Source of the DNA: Circinella minor
Lineage: Eukaryota > Mucoromycota > Mucoromycetes > Mucorales > Lichtheimiaceae
Assembly (NCBI GenBank): GCA_016758965.1
Contig: JAEPRB010000214.1
Coordinates: 1 to 64,000 of the forward strand
Length of the DNA: 64,000 bases
Reading direction: 5' to 3'
Every line of letters begins with the position of its first letter. Position 1 is the first letter of the stretch. A program made the position numbers and the translations under genes. The notes beneath the pieces are model-generated. The model was not told the origin of the DNA and made no database searches. It worked only from the letters and a program-made list of their open reading frames with translations. Of this stretch, positions 1-12,136 are shown piece after piece.

Positions 1-984
1 TATTGATAAAGAATACGTAAGAAAGAGTGAAAATTAAATAAAGAGGGTGGGTTTATATAACCAGCAAATTCAACCAATGAAAATAGTCGGGTACGATAAT
101 CGAGATATGGAGAGCATATTGATTATTTGTATTTTTTTTTTTGTTCTGTTTACATCTAACACTGTTATTGATTCTGCCCACAAACTTCTTATTCACTTCC
201 TTCAGAAAAAAGCTCTTTTCGACTGAAAACCTTTTTTTTTCATTAAGAATCAAATAAATTTATTGGATTGACAGTAGTAACAAGACAAACAAGGAGATTC
301 TACGGGACATAGGGAGATAGAGAGAAAGAAATCAAATAAATAAAGAGTGAAGGGGAATTAGGATATAATCACGAAGATGAGCTAAAACTATCATGATGGA
401 ATTCTTTTTTTGAAAAGATTATATGTGAAGGAAAAAAATATGGTCAAGGAGTATTTAGCGTTGAATTATGGTTATAATTTTCAATTCCCATATTGCAAAT
501 CCCGCTTCTATATATAGTAATTTGTAATCAACACTATAATCTAAAATTTTGTTTTAACTTGTTCCTCACTAAAATAATAATGAATTGATTAAATATCAGT
601 ACTAACTTATACATGAGTAGTATTATTAATAGTTCAAAACAGCTAACGAGTAAGGTCATCCTAGACTTTTTTTTTATTATTTCCTACCAATTTTTAGCTG
701 CTGAAGATGTTTTATCTCTCCATTCTTTTTTAGTATGTTAAAAAAAAAACAAAAACAAGATGATGTATGGTAGCAAAAGAATAATTTCTCAAATACGTAA
801 AATTCAATTGATTAGACTAGTAATAATAGTTTTATTATTGAAGAAGATCAAGAGAATTTGTCTTTAATTCAAAACTAAAGTTACTGGGTATTTCTAGATT
901 TTTTAGGGGTACAAATATTCCAAATCCAGCCCTTTTTTTTTCTGCGTGTACTTTTTTACTTTTTTAACAGTTTTTTTTCAACCC
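1..984. other. Intergenic, no gene recognised
   Basis: AT-rich DNA with short homopolymer runs. The open frames here are short and of low complexity, and none resembles a protein family I know. The last 100 bases are the probable promoter and 5' leader of the J-domain gene that starts at 985; a pyrimidine-rich stretch ending in AACAG at 966-970 could also be a 3' splice site of a leader intron. Confidence 0.5.
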
Positions 985-1856
985 ATGGGCGATCAAGACC
1001 TCGAACGTTACTTTTCACAATCTGAAAAACAACTTGAAATCGAACGTGTTTTAAAATGTTTTAAACTGGATCCTTTTTCTATATTGGAATTACCTTATGG
1101 TAAACCAGAACCAAAGCAAATCAAGACACAATATCGTAAAAAGAGTTTAATGATTCATCCAGATAAAGTAAAACATGATCGTGCACAAGAAGCTTTTTCC
1201 ATGTTAAAGAAAGCAGAATCTGAACTTCATGATGATACAAGAATTAAATTTTTACTTTCAGTTATTGAAGAAGCTAAAGTAGAAGCTTTACGTGACAATG
1301 GTTATAAAGTGAAAACCCAAGTGGTTGCTACGACTACGGATGCATTGAAACAAAAGGAACAACAAGAAAAAGAAGAACAAGAACAACAAAAGAAAGAAGA
1401 GGAAAATGATAATAATAAAGAAGGAAATGATGATGAATCAATTGGTTCAAAAAGGAAAAAGACAGTGATTGAATCAGCTACTGTAGTTGATGCAGGACAA
1501 TATCCATTTTTAAAAACACCTAGTGGTCAAGAAGCTGTCAAAGCTAAAGTGAAAGAAATTTTGATTGAAATGGAGTTACGTCGACGACGTCAATTGAAAA
1601 AAGAAATGGAAGCAGAAGGTAAACTATATATAATATCCAACATTTAAAACTTAAAAAAAGTTGAATACTTACTCGGTGTATATTTTAAATAGGTGCAGAA
1701 GCACGTAAAGCAGAAGAAGAAGTACAAACACGAAAACGACAACGTGAAGAACAAAAACAATGGGAAGCAACTCGAGATCAACGAGTAAATAGTTGGAGAG
1801 ATTTTCAAAAAAAAGGTGGTAAAAAAGTGAAAAAAGTGAAACGATCTGGATTATAA
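985..1856 (+). CDS. DNAJC8/SPF31-like J-domain spliceosomal protein
   Basis: Two exons, 985-1618 and 1693-1856, give 265 aa, close to the length of animal DNAJC8. The J domain lies at about residues 25-90 and has the HPD triad in the segment MIHPDKVKHDRA. A charged Gln/Glu/Lys linker follows, and the conserved end contains a WEATRDQRVNSWRDFQ segment before a Lys-rich tail. This order (J domain, charged helix, RVxSWRxFQ) is the DNAJC8/Spf31 signature; that family associates with the spliceosome in the nucleus. The join at 1618/1693 restores a Gly codon and carries the frame directly into the conserved C-terminus. ATG 985 is preferred over the in-frame ATG at 946 because the intervening 13 residues are hydrophobic and sit in a T-rich leader. 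A coilin-like gene lies downstream on the same strand. Confidence 0.88.
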
Positions 1857-2089
1857 GGGGGTTCATTTTTTTTTTTTTTACCTCATAATACGTTGTATAT
1901 ATTCTATATTATTTTTTTATCAGTATACCTTATTTTATTTGGATTAGACTCTCAAAAAAAAAAAATTCTTATCATTTATCAGTCAAATCATCCATCCATC
2001 TAAACATTGATACATCCCACATTTTTTAATATTATTGTGAATACGTTTATAAAAAAAAAAATCTACCAGCCGATTCTTTTTCTTTTCTC

Positions 2090-2128
<39 letters not shown>

Positions 2129-2580
2129 ACCTACAAGTGTATATATGGGATGAATTTACTATTCGACTTATACTATCTACTCGATATATATCATATCTAT
2201 CAAACTTATTCAATAATTCATACTAATTTAGTTCAGACATATTGACCTATGTATTTTTACCATAACAATTTTTTAAGTCATTCCAAATTACTAAGGTGAT
2301 GGATGGATGTTTTTGTTTTCATAATTACTTCAAACTGATATATCTGTATATACAAGTATTCATTTTATATATAATACACATGTTGAAATCAATTATTAAG
2401 ACTCTTTTATATGACTATATGTTACATAAAAGATGATATCTTCTGTCAATGCCATCAGAGTCTCAATTCATTTAAATGTCCTATTCTAAATTTTTGGAAC
2501 AACCTAAAAAAAAAAAACCTTTTTATTTTGCAGTCTTATTAACTATATTATTTTTCCTTTTTTTTTTTTCGCCCTGTCCA
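1857..2580. other. Intergenic spacer with A35 homopolymer
   Basis: No gene recognised between the J-protein gene and the coilin-like gene. A run of 35 A occupies 2093-2127. The in-frame ATG at 2476 would add 35 residues to the coilin-like protein, but they are Lys- and Phe-rich, low in complexity and have no coilin counterpart. Confidence 0.5.
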
Positions 2581-4164
2581 ATGCGTATTGCTTTAGAAAC
2601 ACTCGATCCTTTACCTTTTTATAAATCTTGGTTTGTATTTGAAGAAAATGACGATAGTACAGTGGCCGATCTACGAAAGGCACTCAACCGATCTCTCCAA
2701 CTCGCGAAAAAAAGCTCTCACATTAAACTTATGAGTGGTGGATTTGAATATTTACCACAATTGAAGTTAAAGAATTATATTCTCAATAATGAAGTGATTT
2801 TGTAAAGTTTATTTTCTTAATTAATGTCTGTTTAAAAAGTTCAAAAAAAAAAAAAAAACTTATGATAGCTTTTATATATCTTTATTTAGTGTTGAAAGTT
2901 CTAAAGATAAACCTATTCTTAAAACACCTGTTGTTATGGAAACACAAACTAAAAAAAAGAAGGAGGATAAAAAGAAACAAGCTAAAGAAACAAAGAAACG
3001 TGAAAAAGAAGAAAAAAAGAAAAAACAAGTAGAAGAAAAGAAATCCAGTCAACCAAAGGAGAAAGAATTAAAGAAAAAACGAAAACGTGAAGAAGAAGAT
3101 GAAGATGATAAAACAAATGTTGAACTTAAAGAAGATGAACCCGTAAAAAAAATGACAAAGACACAAAAACGAAACTTACGACGAAAATTAGTTATAAAGA
3201 AACGAAAAGAACAACAAAAACAATTGAATCAATCTACAGTTGAAAAGGAAACTCCATCTTCAGATGATGAACCACCAACACAATTATCATCACGAAAAGA
3301 AGTGTCAACAACACCATCCAATGATACCATTAAAAAACCATCAACCCATCTATTAAAAAAAAACAAAAACAAAAAAGCCAACTTTTTAAAACACATGGAT
3401 AAAAAACAACAATCTCATTTTCGTTTTGAACCATCTACTAGTGATGATGAAGAAAAGGAGCAAAAAAAAGTCTTACAAGATACCCAAGAAGAAGAACATC
3501 AAAAACAGGAGTTGATTGATAATGGTTCTGCTATTGTTACTTGGAATGAAGCAGATGAAAATTATGATGGACCTACAAAAGGAAATGTTCAATATCCAAT
3601 TTATAATGTGGGTAATTATTTCCATGCAGATACACCTTCTATCCCAGCAAAGAAGGACAATGAATCAACTATTGAAACGAAGAACATGACAAATAAACCA
3701 CCATTAACACCGAAAGTGATTGAAAAGCCTGATTATGAAAAGTTACCATCATTAAGTTTTTCAGGTCCTTTCCCAGAACCAAATGATTTATTAGCTATTA
3801 AGGTATATATATATGTATATACGTCTTTTTTTTTTCTTTTAGTACTTTACCATAAAACAATATAAATGATCATCTAAACAATTATATATAGTTATTGGAA
3901 ATGTCATCATCTTATACACCCGAAATATCTGATTGGAAACAAGTAAAAGTACTTGAATTCGATCAAGAACAAGGCATGTTAAATGTTGAGTTTCAACCTG
4001 GATTTTTATTAAAAGAACAAACTGGCAAATTTACAATTCGAGAAAATAATGGATACCATGATGAAGAAGAAGAAGAGGAAGAAGAAGAAGAAGTAGAACA
4101 ATATTTAGAAGATCAAACTAAACAGTTAACACAAATGGATATAGTTGATATGCGTAGACTTTAA
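2581..4164 (+). CDS. Coilin-like protein (Cajal body scaffold)
   Basis: Three exons, 2581-2801, 2890-3802 and 3892-4164, encode 468 aa. Residues 1-75 resemble the coilin N-terminal self-association domain: a beta strand starting MRIALETLDPLPFYKSW, then TVADLRKAL, then GGFEYLPQ and a closing NEVIL strand. A long Lys/Glu/Ser-rich middle holds several basic nuclear-localisation-like runs. The C-terminal 150 residues resemble the atypical Tudor fold of coilin, with YPIYNVG, PPEPNDLLAIKLLEM-like spacing, and SSSYTPEISDWKQVKVLEFD, which matches the vertebrate 'ELTSSYSPDVSDYKEGRIL' region. In animals and plants coilin scaffolds Cajal bodies and binds snRNPs. Both introns restore the frame. An acidic Glu run follows the Tudor-like part. 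The start could be 2476 instead. Identification rests on pattern similarity at both ends; the middle is not conserved in any coilin. Confidence 0.75.
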
Positions 4165-4538
4165 AATTAATTGTGACAACATCAATATTGAATTAGTAGC
4201 TGGGTTTTTTTTAGGGAGGGAAGAAGAAAAAAAGTGTTTCTGATTTTTTTTTTTTTTTTTTTTTTGTAAATATAAGAATATAATCAATAAAGTAATATGA
4301 TAGAGATAGGTCAAATTATGAGATGAAAAAAAAAACACAAGGTATAGAAAGAGGAAAAGGAAAGGAGCAAAGTAATAAGAAGAAGGAGGAAATAAAAAAA
4401 AATAATTGAGTAGGAGAGAGAGAGAGAGATAGAAACTGAGTATGATATGTTAATGTGTGTGTGTGTGTATGTATGAAAAATATGATAGCAACTTTCACAC
4501 ATACGTATAAAAATATAAAAAAGAAAATGAATGAATGA

Positions 4539-5510
4539 TTAAGTAGCTACTGCTTTATTTGTATCATATTCAATACGTTTATTTGGATCAACAACAGATG
4601 ATTGATTCCATCGCATCCATGAAGAAAACATTGCCAACTTGATACGGAAAGTCATTGGTAAAAATGAAGATTGTTTTTCTGTAGATGGTTGACGAACTGG
4701 CCAAGATTGAATAACGGATACTTGTTGTTTAACACCTACAACACGACTTTCAAGTATAACTTCATATAATGTTAATTGCCAACTACCATCAATTTCAATT
4801 TGAATTGTTTCCTTGGCTGTATCACGCATACGTTTCAATGTTTGTTTCGGTATAGGTCTTAATACATTATAAGCCAAATCAATTCGATCCATAGGACTAA
4901 TATCAAAAGCAGCACATTGATTTTTCATCTTTTGTTCAACTTTTTTGGCGAATTGATCATAACTTGAATCGGTACGAAATTTCATAGTTAATGCACGTGA
5001 AGGTCTTTCTGTAATGTCATATCCACAAAATGTAGGTGGGGATAATTTTTTTGCCAATGTATCCAATTCTTGTTGAATGATTGAAACAAAATTTTCTACA
5101 GTATGCCATTTATTATCCACTTGTTCATGTCGTTCAATATGTACTCGACCCAAAACAGATATATGAGGGGATGCATTATGTGCTTGATTAGGTCCAAATT
5201 GTGTAAATGACTTTTCTTGAAATGTTTCCAAGGTTGTTTGAAATGACGTGTCTTTGCATGGTTCCAAGTATAAAGCGAATGATCGTCGTGCTTCTCGTAA
5301 ACGATGGGGAGCAGGTGTTCCTGAATCAGCAGTTAAATGAAAAGGATCGAGTTTGAATTCTGTAAAGTCAGGTACTTTGGATGAGTTTGCAGAACAGGTT
5401 GACGTAGCTGTTGTACTGACGGTACTAGCAAGTCCACTACTACCAGTGACAGGTGTACTAATGACAGAATGGGAATCGAGAATGGGTTGTTGAGGTTGTT
5501 GAGTTAACAT
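4539..5510 (-). CDS. Conserved hypothetical protein, possible 2H-phosphoesterase-like fold
   Basis: A single-exon gene of 323 aa. I do not recognise the family with certainty. After a 60-residue Ser/Thr-rich leader the protein has a strand SFALYLEP, a helix, the segment NASPHISVLGRV, and near the C-terminus a strand SWQLTLYEVIL. Strand-helix-H-x-S followed later by a second x-L-T-L strand is how LigT/cyclic-phosphodiesterase (2H) proteins are built. If this is such a fold, the second catalytic His is replaced (WQLTL), so it may be inactive. That is a weak inference. ATG 5510 was chosen because the 33 codons upstream are translated (ATT)n microsatellite. The gene is convergent with the coilin-like gene, with 374 bp between the stops. 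Confidence 0.6.
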   Translation of the reverse strand: MLTQQPQQPILDSHSVISTPVTGSSGLASTVSTTATSTCSANSSKVPDFTEFKLDPFHLTADSGTPAPHRLREARRSFALYLEPCKDTSFQTTLETFQEKSFTQFGPNQAHNASPHISVLGRVHIERHEQVDNKWHTVENFVSIIQQELDTLAKKLSPPTFCGYDITERPSRALTMKFRTDSSYDQFAKKVEQKMKNQCAAFDISPMDRIDLAYNVLRPIPKQTLKRMRDTAKETIQIEIDGSWQLTLYEVILESRVVGVKQQVSVIQSWPVRQPSTEKQSSFLPMTFRIKLAMFSSWMRWNQSSVVDPNKRIEYDTNKAVAT

Positions 5511-5540
5511 TCTGTTATTGTTTAGTGTATAATAATATTC

Positions 5541-5576
<36 letters not shown>

Positions 5577-8500
5577 AATTGTTGTTATTAAAGGAAAGAG
5601 AAGCAACAAGTTAAGAAAAGAAAGCTTTAAAAGGAATTCTTACTATATAGAAAGGAGAGGAGGAAAGTAGTAGTATATATCTGTATGTTAAAAAAAAAGA
5701 AAGAGAAAAAGAAAGAGTGTGAAAATATGTCAAATCTCCATAATAAAAATAAAAAAAAAAAAATTAGTAGAATAAAAATTTGTGTCTGTGTGTGTGTTAC
5801 CATGAACAAAAGATAAAGTGTAACTAGTAACTAGATCAACTTCATACTCATACACACCTATTTCAGGTCACAGACATCTGTTCTTTAACAAATAATCATA
5901 TATTACGTTTTCTCCTTAAAAAATAAAAATTAAAAGAAGTGTGGAAACTACGTAAAATAATCATGATCAATATAGCAGTTTAGTGTATAGTAATTAAATA
6001 ATATTAGAAGATAATTACTTGATTTTTTTCTTTTCTTCTTTTTATATACTTTAATTTTCTGTAAAAAATATATATATATATAAAAAATGAAAAGAGAAAG
6101 AGAGGATATATAAACTAATTAACAAATATACATTATTAACAAGCGATATTGATCTCCTCTTAACTCTTTTCCCTCGTGCATTATATTTCTTTTTTTACTT
6201 GTACCAGATCCGACAGTGGGAATGGAGCGGGGTTATATACTTTGCAGGTGCAAAGAAGATGAATGGGGGGCAGAAAAGAGAGAAAGAAAGGGAAATAGGA
6301 AAAGAAACCGGGGGGGGGGGGAGGAAAGGAAATAAGGACATCATTAATATTATTATTATTATTATTATTATTATTAGCATTATTATTAAAAAAAAGAAAG
6401 ATCCTCACACAAAAACTGAAACCAACAGTTTATTTTGACTGCATAAAGCCTTTTTCATGCAAGAACTCTAGCAACGTCTTTTTTTTTTTGTTTATGATGG
6501 TGGATATTTACTTTACCTGTGTTGATTAATTAGAAAAAGAGATTACCCGTTGAATCGTTACAGTGGTTTTTACGTATGTACATGTAAAAAACAGATTATA
6601 CAATATTCCGATATTTCTTTTGTTTTGCTTTGCTTTTATTGATTCCTCCATCGTTTCCATGACAATCATACCACACGTGCCTTCGCGTGACTTTATCGTT
6701 AGTATAAAATTTATATTGTCAACTTGGGTGAAAATTTTTGTTTCTGTTTACCATAACAACCATATGGTAAATTATGAAAAAAAAAAATTAATTATATTAT
6801 GTTTTTTTTTTTTTTTTTAAAGAATAAAAGAATATTTAAATGATGAGGGTCTGTGTGATATCCACTATGTATTTATGTATGAACTTATATAAACATACGT
6901 ATGATTTTATTAAAAGGAGGTTTAAATTCAATCAACCTAAAATACGTCGTTTCTATATAAAACTATATAACTAAAATGTGCGCTAATTGAAAGCACATTC
7001 GTTAATGTGCGTTTTTTTTTTTTTACGTACGTACACTCTTTTTTTGTTTAAAGCTTAAGCATGCAACAATTCAATAAAGATTATATATGTAAATAAATTA
7101 TTTGAAGTTTATTTTTTGTCATTTAAAAAAAAAAAAAAGTTCATTTATATAAGTTATAGAGAAAAATGAAATTAAGCATTATCTAAGGGTATGTCTTTAT
7201 AATATAAAGAAAAGGGGAAAACGCGTTGCGCTGCAAAATGGCGCCACTTGAAGTCCTCCAAATATGGGATTTGCTTCAAAGTGTGATATATGTTATCATT
7301 ATTACGCCCACTTGGTGTCACAACAGCCATAATCTTGGTAAATACAAAGGTTTGAAGTCATGTTACATATGTGCGTTTTTTTTTTTTTTTTTACAATTTT
7401 ATTATTATTAACATATAATAAAGTTTTAAATCGATTTTTTTTTAGCAACAAAGAAGGGAGTGGAGGGGGAGTTAAATTGACAAAATAATAAAACAATGTA
7501 AGTTACGTACTTATCATATTATTCAACTTGTTGTCTCTCTCTTTAACATTTTCTTAGGGAGGGATGCGTTGAATTTTGTGAATGATTTTACAATGAAATA
7601 AATACAATATCTACATGGTGATTATAAATTTTTATGAGATACGTACGTACATAGAAACATATTTGATTTAACGGATTGGTTTTACCCAACTCTGCATCCT
7701 ATTATATGTTTATTATATTGTGAAAAAAAAAAGTTTCCGCATAACACACACACACACACACATTAACACAACTTATTTGCATATAATAATAAAACTTGTC
7801 CTTTTAGCAAAATTCAATTTAGTTTCTAAAATGGTTATATTCTCACTTAAAGTAGATAAGCTTACAAATTCCTAGTAACGTATACGTATGTAATTAGTGT
7901 TCGAATTTTTATACACTTCACCGCCATTTTTACCATACATCTATCTTATAGCCGTTCAAAAAAAAAAAAAATTCTTTTCGCACTCCTTTATTAAAAATTA
8001 TTTAATACATAGCAACAAACAATCTATTATGTCTATCATTTTGTTCATCATTAATTATTTTTATTATCTCTATCTACATGACTACATACGTATTATATGT
8101 GTATACAAATATTTTAAAAAAAAAAATATTATATGATTTTACGTAAATACATATAAAATAAATGTAGCTGACTTGTTATGATCGCTGCATTTATATATTC
8201 ACACACACACACAGTACGTACAATAAAAAAAAAGGGGTTGCGTAACCAAAAAGATGAATAAAGAAATATACAGGAGGGATAAAGTTCCATACATGTTTTT
8301 TTTTTTTTGCGCGGTGCACAACAGTTCCTTAGTTTTGAACTTTACCCTCCCCCTTGACAATCATTTCGGATATGCATCATGATCAGTGGGTAACACATTT
8401 TATTTTCTAAAGCTCTAACTAATCAAAACATCATACATGTCAGGTAATGTAAAGAAACAACAACAATCCAAAAAAAAAAAAAAAAAAAAAAAGGATATAT

Positions 8501-8837
8501 AAAAAGATGACAGTTCTTTCTTTTAGAAGAACAACAGAGAAAAAGATTTTTTTTTTAAAAAAAAAAGAATCAAAACTTCTCCCTATAATCTCCTCTTTTT
8601 TTTTTTTTTAACTTGTTCATAATTCACTCCTACTTCATTTTATATAACAATTTGTGTTTTAAGGGTCTCTCTTTTTTATTTATTTATTGTTTACTTAACC
8701 CACGTTTACTTACTGTTTGTAATTTAATTGTATAAAAAAAAAAGGATTTTAAATATATTTTTTTTTTATTCACTTTCTTTTCTACATTTCAAATTTTTTT
8801 ATTTTTGTTGTATTTTTTATTTTTATTTTCAATCATA
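5511..8837. other. Long AT-rich intergenic region
   Basis: About 3.3 kb between two divergent genes, with no gene I can support. It contains (ATT)n microsatellites near 5545-5572 and 6345-6380, a G12 run near 6310, many homopolymers and repeated TACGTA/ACGTACGT motifs (for example near 7024, 7644 and 8213). Open frames here are translations of these simple repeats. Confidence 0.5.
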
Positions 8838-9530
8838 ATGATTTTTTATCAAAAACAACAACATGCTAGTTTACCTATTCTTATTACAACTGCAAGTCTT
8901 ATGACAATGATGATGGTACGCGCCATGCCTGTAGGAGGGGGTCCTGAACTACAACAAGTGATCTTATCATCTTCCCCAACATCATCATCTCAAGCTGCCG
9001 CAGCATCTCTTTTAAATCAAGTACTTTCAAATGATAGTGATGAAGACGCGTATTTTGGGTATTCAGCATGGTTAGCGGATGAAGGAGAAGATGAAGAAGG
9101 ATATGATGAAGACATGGATGAAACAAATAGTGACAATAATGAGGAGGAGGATGTTGACTATGGATTTATTTTTAATTTGTTTGGAAAGCCTCACATCACT
9201 GATGATAATCATGAGAATGATGGAAAGACAGAGCATATGGAAATTGAAGAACAATTAATAATAAAAAAGGATAAAGAGGATTGTAATGATAATAATAATA
9301 ATAACGAACAAGAAGAAAATCAAGCACTTTTAATGGTATCCTCTTCTGATATTGACGACAATGTAATCGAAATGACAATATTGGCTCGCACACGACAAAT
9401 GTTTAAATCTCGTCAACGACAACAACAGCAATCCCATCGTATAATAACATCGATTCATACTTCTTCTTCCGATATGGATGATAATGATGATGATGATTAT
9501 GAAGATGCTGATTACTGGTCAGATACTTGA
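8838..9530 (+). CDS. Acidic, probably secreted hypothetical protein
   Basis: A single exon of 230 aa. The N-terminus from ATG 8838 has a hydrophobic stretch of about 20 residues ending in VRAMP, compatible with a signal peptide; the rest is strongly acidic (repeated DED, EEED and DDNDDDDYED runs) with Asn- and Gln-rich patches. No catalytic motif or known domain is visible. A T-rich leader precedes the ATG. The frame stays open upstream to a TTG at 8805, but this is not a plausible eukaryotic start. It could be a cell-wall or calcium-binding acidic protein, but nothing in the sequence proves that. The low-complexity composition leaves some chance that it is not a real gene. Confidence 0.5.
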   Translation: MIFYQKQQHASLPILITTASLMTMMMVRAMPVGGGPELQQVILSSSPTSSSQAAAASLLNQVLSNDSDEDAYFGYSAWLADEGEDEEGYDEDMDETNSDNNEEEDVDYGFIFNLFGKPHITDDNHENDGKTEHMEIEEQLIIKKDKEDCNDNNNNNEQEENQALLMVSSSDIDDNVIEMTILARTRQMFKSRQRQQQQSHRIITSIHTSSSDMDDNDDDDYEDADYWSDT

Positions 9531-11602
9531 TTAAATTCTTCTGTTTTATTTTTGCATGAATTATTCCCTTTCCTCTCTTAATTGTACAGTTTGTATATAT
9601 TCTTTTTCTTTCTTTCTTTCTTTTATTACGCGGCATTAATGATACGTAATGACCCAGAACCATGTTTTTTTTATGCTCGTAATTTTAAATTTATTACACT
9701 ATAATATGATTAACAAATAAAAATAAATACACTATATATCATATATATATGCTTTATGTAATAAATATCTCATATTATTATTATTTTTGATTATTGTTTT
9801 TGTAATGCTTAGTAATGATATTTCCTCAATGTTTTACGATACTTACGTATCTTTAGTTGTTACTGTTTTTTTTCCTGGGTTACAATGATATACTCTTAAA
9901 CAACTCTCTCTCTCCTTGGCTGTTACAGCCCCATTCTTGCAGGAAAAACAAAAAAAAAAACATAAACAAAAACAAAAAAAAAACCATTTAAGGTTCTCTC
10001 TCTCTTTTTTTTTTTTGTTCGGTCTGGAGTTCATAAACCAGTAACTCACCTCCCTCTCCCCCCCAAAAAAAAACACTTGACAATTGGTTACTTTATTCCA
10101 CAAATAAGCAACAAAGAAAACAAAAAAGAAAAATTAAATTTCCATACGTAGTGTATCTTATTTTCATTATCATTCATGAACCATCATACATTGTCATTCC
10201 ATGGATCAAAAACAAAATGATAGAAAAAAAGATTGTTTTTTACCGTACGTATCATTATCTAATACAATTAAGTCCCCCCCCCTCTACTTAACGTGTAACA
10301 GTATACATATTGTCTTGCGCATTCTATTAAATAACAATGAAAATAAAATCAAGTCATGTAGTCAAATTAGGATGGGGGGGTAAAGTAATAAATACATTAA
10401 AAAACCCCCCTATTACGTAAAAAAAAAAATTGATGTTTTATGCAACAATTATATTTCATGCATATTAAAAAAAGTATTTTGTCACATAAAAAACTTAATT
10501 ATAAGCTTTTTTTTTTTACTATGTAAAAATATTGTTTCATAATTTGCTTTGATTATCATGTCATTTTTTGTCATTATCTTTGGCATTGTTTTATTTACGT
10601 ATTGGGGGTTTCCAAATTGTTAACTTATTCATACACTACGTATGTAACTTAATGTGTACGTAATAAAGGAAATTAAGGATTAATAGTTTTGCATCATCCT
10701 TAACAGAACTTTATATTATAATATAATCACTAGTTTTCTCTTATACTTATATAAAAACAAGTCAATCGATTTAACACGCTTATTTAAATAATTAATCAGA
10801 TTCTTCACTAAAAGAGATAAAGTCTCATCTACGTAGTAGCTTTTTTTTTTTTTTTCAACAGCAACAACTGATCAAGTGAAGAGCTTGAACGTTTTTTTGG
10901 AAATCATCTCATCATTCTGGTCATATACGTACTAATATAATTTTTTTTTTTTTTTTGCTGCATAGTATACGTACCAATCTTTTTTAATTGACCACACCAC
11001 ACCAATTATGTTAACTAGTTTTAACTTTATTCAATTTTTTTCACGTAGGAACTTTTCACAATGTATTTATCAAAACATTTTTATTTTATGTTAATACGTA
11101 CGTACTATTCTATCAAAAAAAAAAAAAAAAAAATTATTAATCCTCGCCCCGATATCAAATAATATGTTTATCATTGTTCTCTTGTTTTTTTTTTTTACGT
11201 ACCTTGTCATTTTCTTATTTTTGAATGTTGTTGTTTGATCAAACAAATTACACGGTTCTTCATCAATACAAGAAGAACGAGATACATTTAGATAGACTCC
11301 CAACAATTGGTAAATAAATAAATAAAGTAAAATTAAAGTCAATATATATATTTTCCTTCAGAAGAATTCTGATGTTTTTTGAAAGAGAATATAAAAGACA
11401 TATCAAAATATTAAAAACGTAATAACCATAATTATGTATGGGGCCCATAATTGTGTGTGAACACATATAGGAAGATAAGAACATAAGAAGATGAGACAAT
11501 TCCTTATTCTCGATTTTCATCTTTATTAGTCTCTATAAGACATGCTCTAAATTCAACTTCCTTCTCCCTTTTTTTACCTATAACTTTTTTTTTTATTGAG
11601 CC

Positions 11603-11630
<28 letters not shown>
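9531..11630. other. Intergenic region, no gene recognised
   Basis: AT-rich spacer with C/G homopolymers (near 10272, 10375 and 10405), poly-A/T runs and repeated ACGTAC motifs. A clean (AAT)9 microsatellite at 11603-11629 abuts the start codon of the next gene at 11631. I see no gene. Confidence 0.5.
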
Positions 11631-11633
<3 letters not shown>

Positions 11634-12100
11634 CTTCGCCTCTCCCTTCTTTCTTGTTTTAGAACTGCCCGTTATTCTCGAGTAACAGTAGGCTTATCTT
11701 CTATTAGAAATTATACTACTATCCCTGTTACAAGTTCTGCTGGAAACAACGAGGAAACTATTTCAACTGCTATTAACGAAAATGACTCGATTCATCGTAT
11801 CAATTTACGCGTTGGTGAAATAATTAAAGTTGATCAACATCCTGATGCTGATCACTTATTTATTGAGCAAGGTATATTAAGTATAACTTTTTGTGTGCGA
11901 GTTCAATAAAAAAAAAATATACAGCACAAAACCATCCCATTGACCCATTTCAAATTATATAAATACAAAATGTCCATTGTGCTTACTTTTTTTGTTTTTA
12001 ATAGTCAACTTAAATGAAGAATCACCTCGTACGATTGTAAGTGGTTTAGCACCTTACATGTCCAAAGAATCACTTTTGGTAATATTTATAGATACTTTTT

Positions 12101-12136
<36 letters not shown>

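Noticed and set aside
4311..4502. Overlapping minus-strand frames rich in Ser/Leu/His next to the coilin-like gene
   Set aside because: They translate (GA)n and (GT)n simple repeats in the 3' flank; no family similarity.
6181..6438. Frames on both strands with Asn/Ile runs
   Set aside because: Produced by the (ATT)n and G12 tracts; no coding features.
8805..8837. TTG start extending the acidic secreted protein by 11 residues
   Set aside because: Non-ATG start in a T-rich leader; ATG 8838 gives a normal signal peptide.
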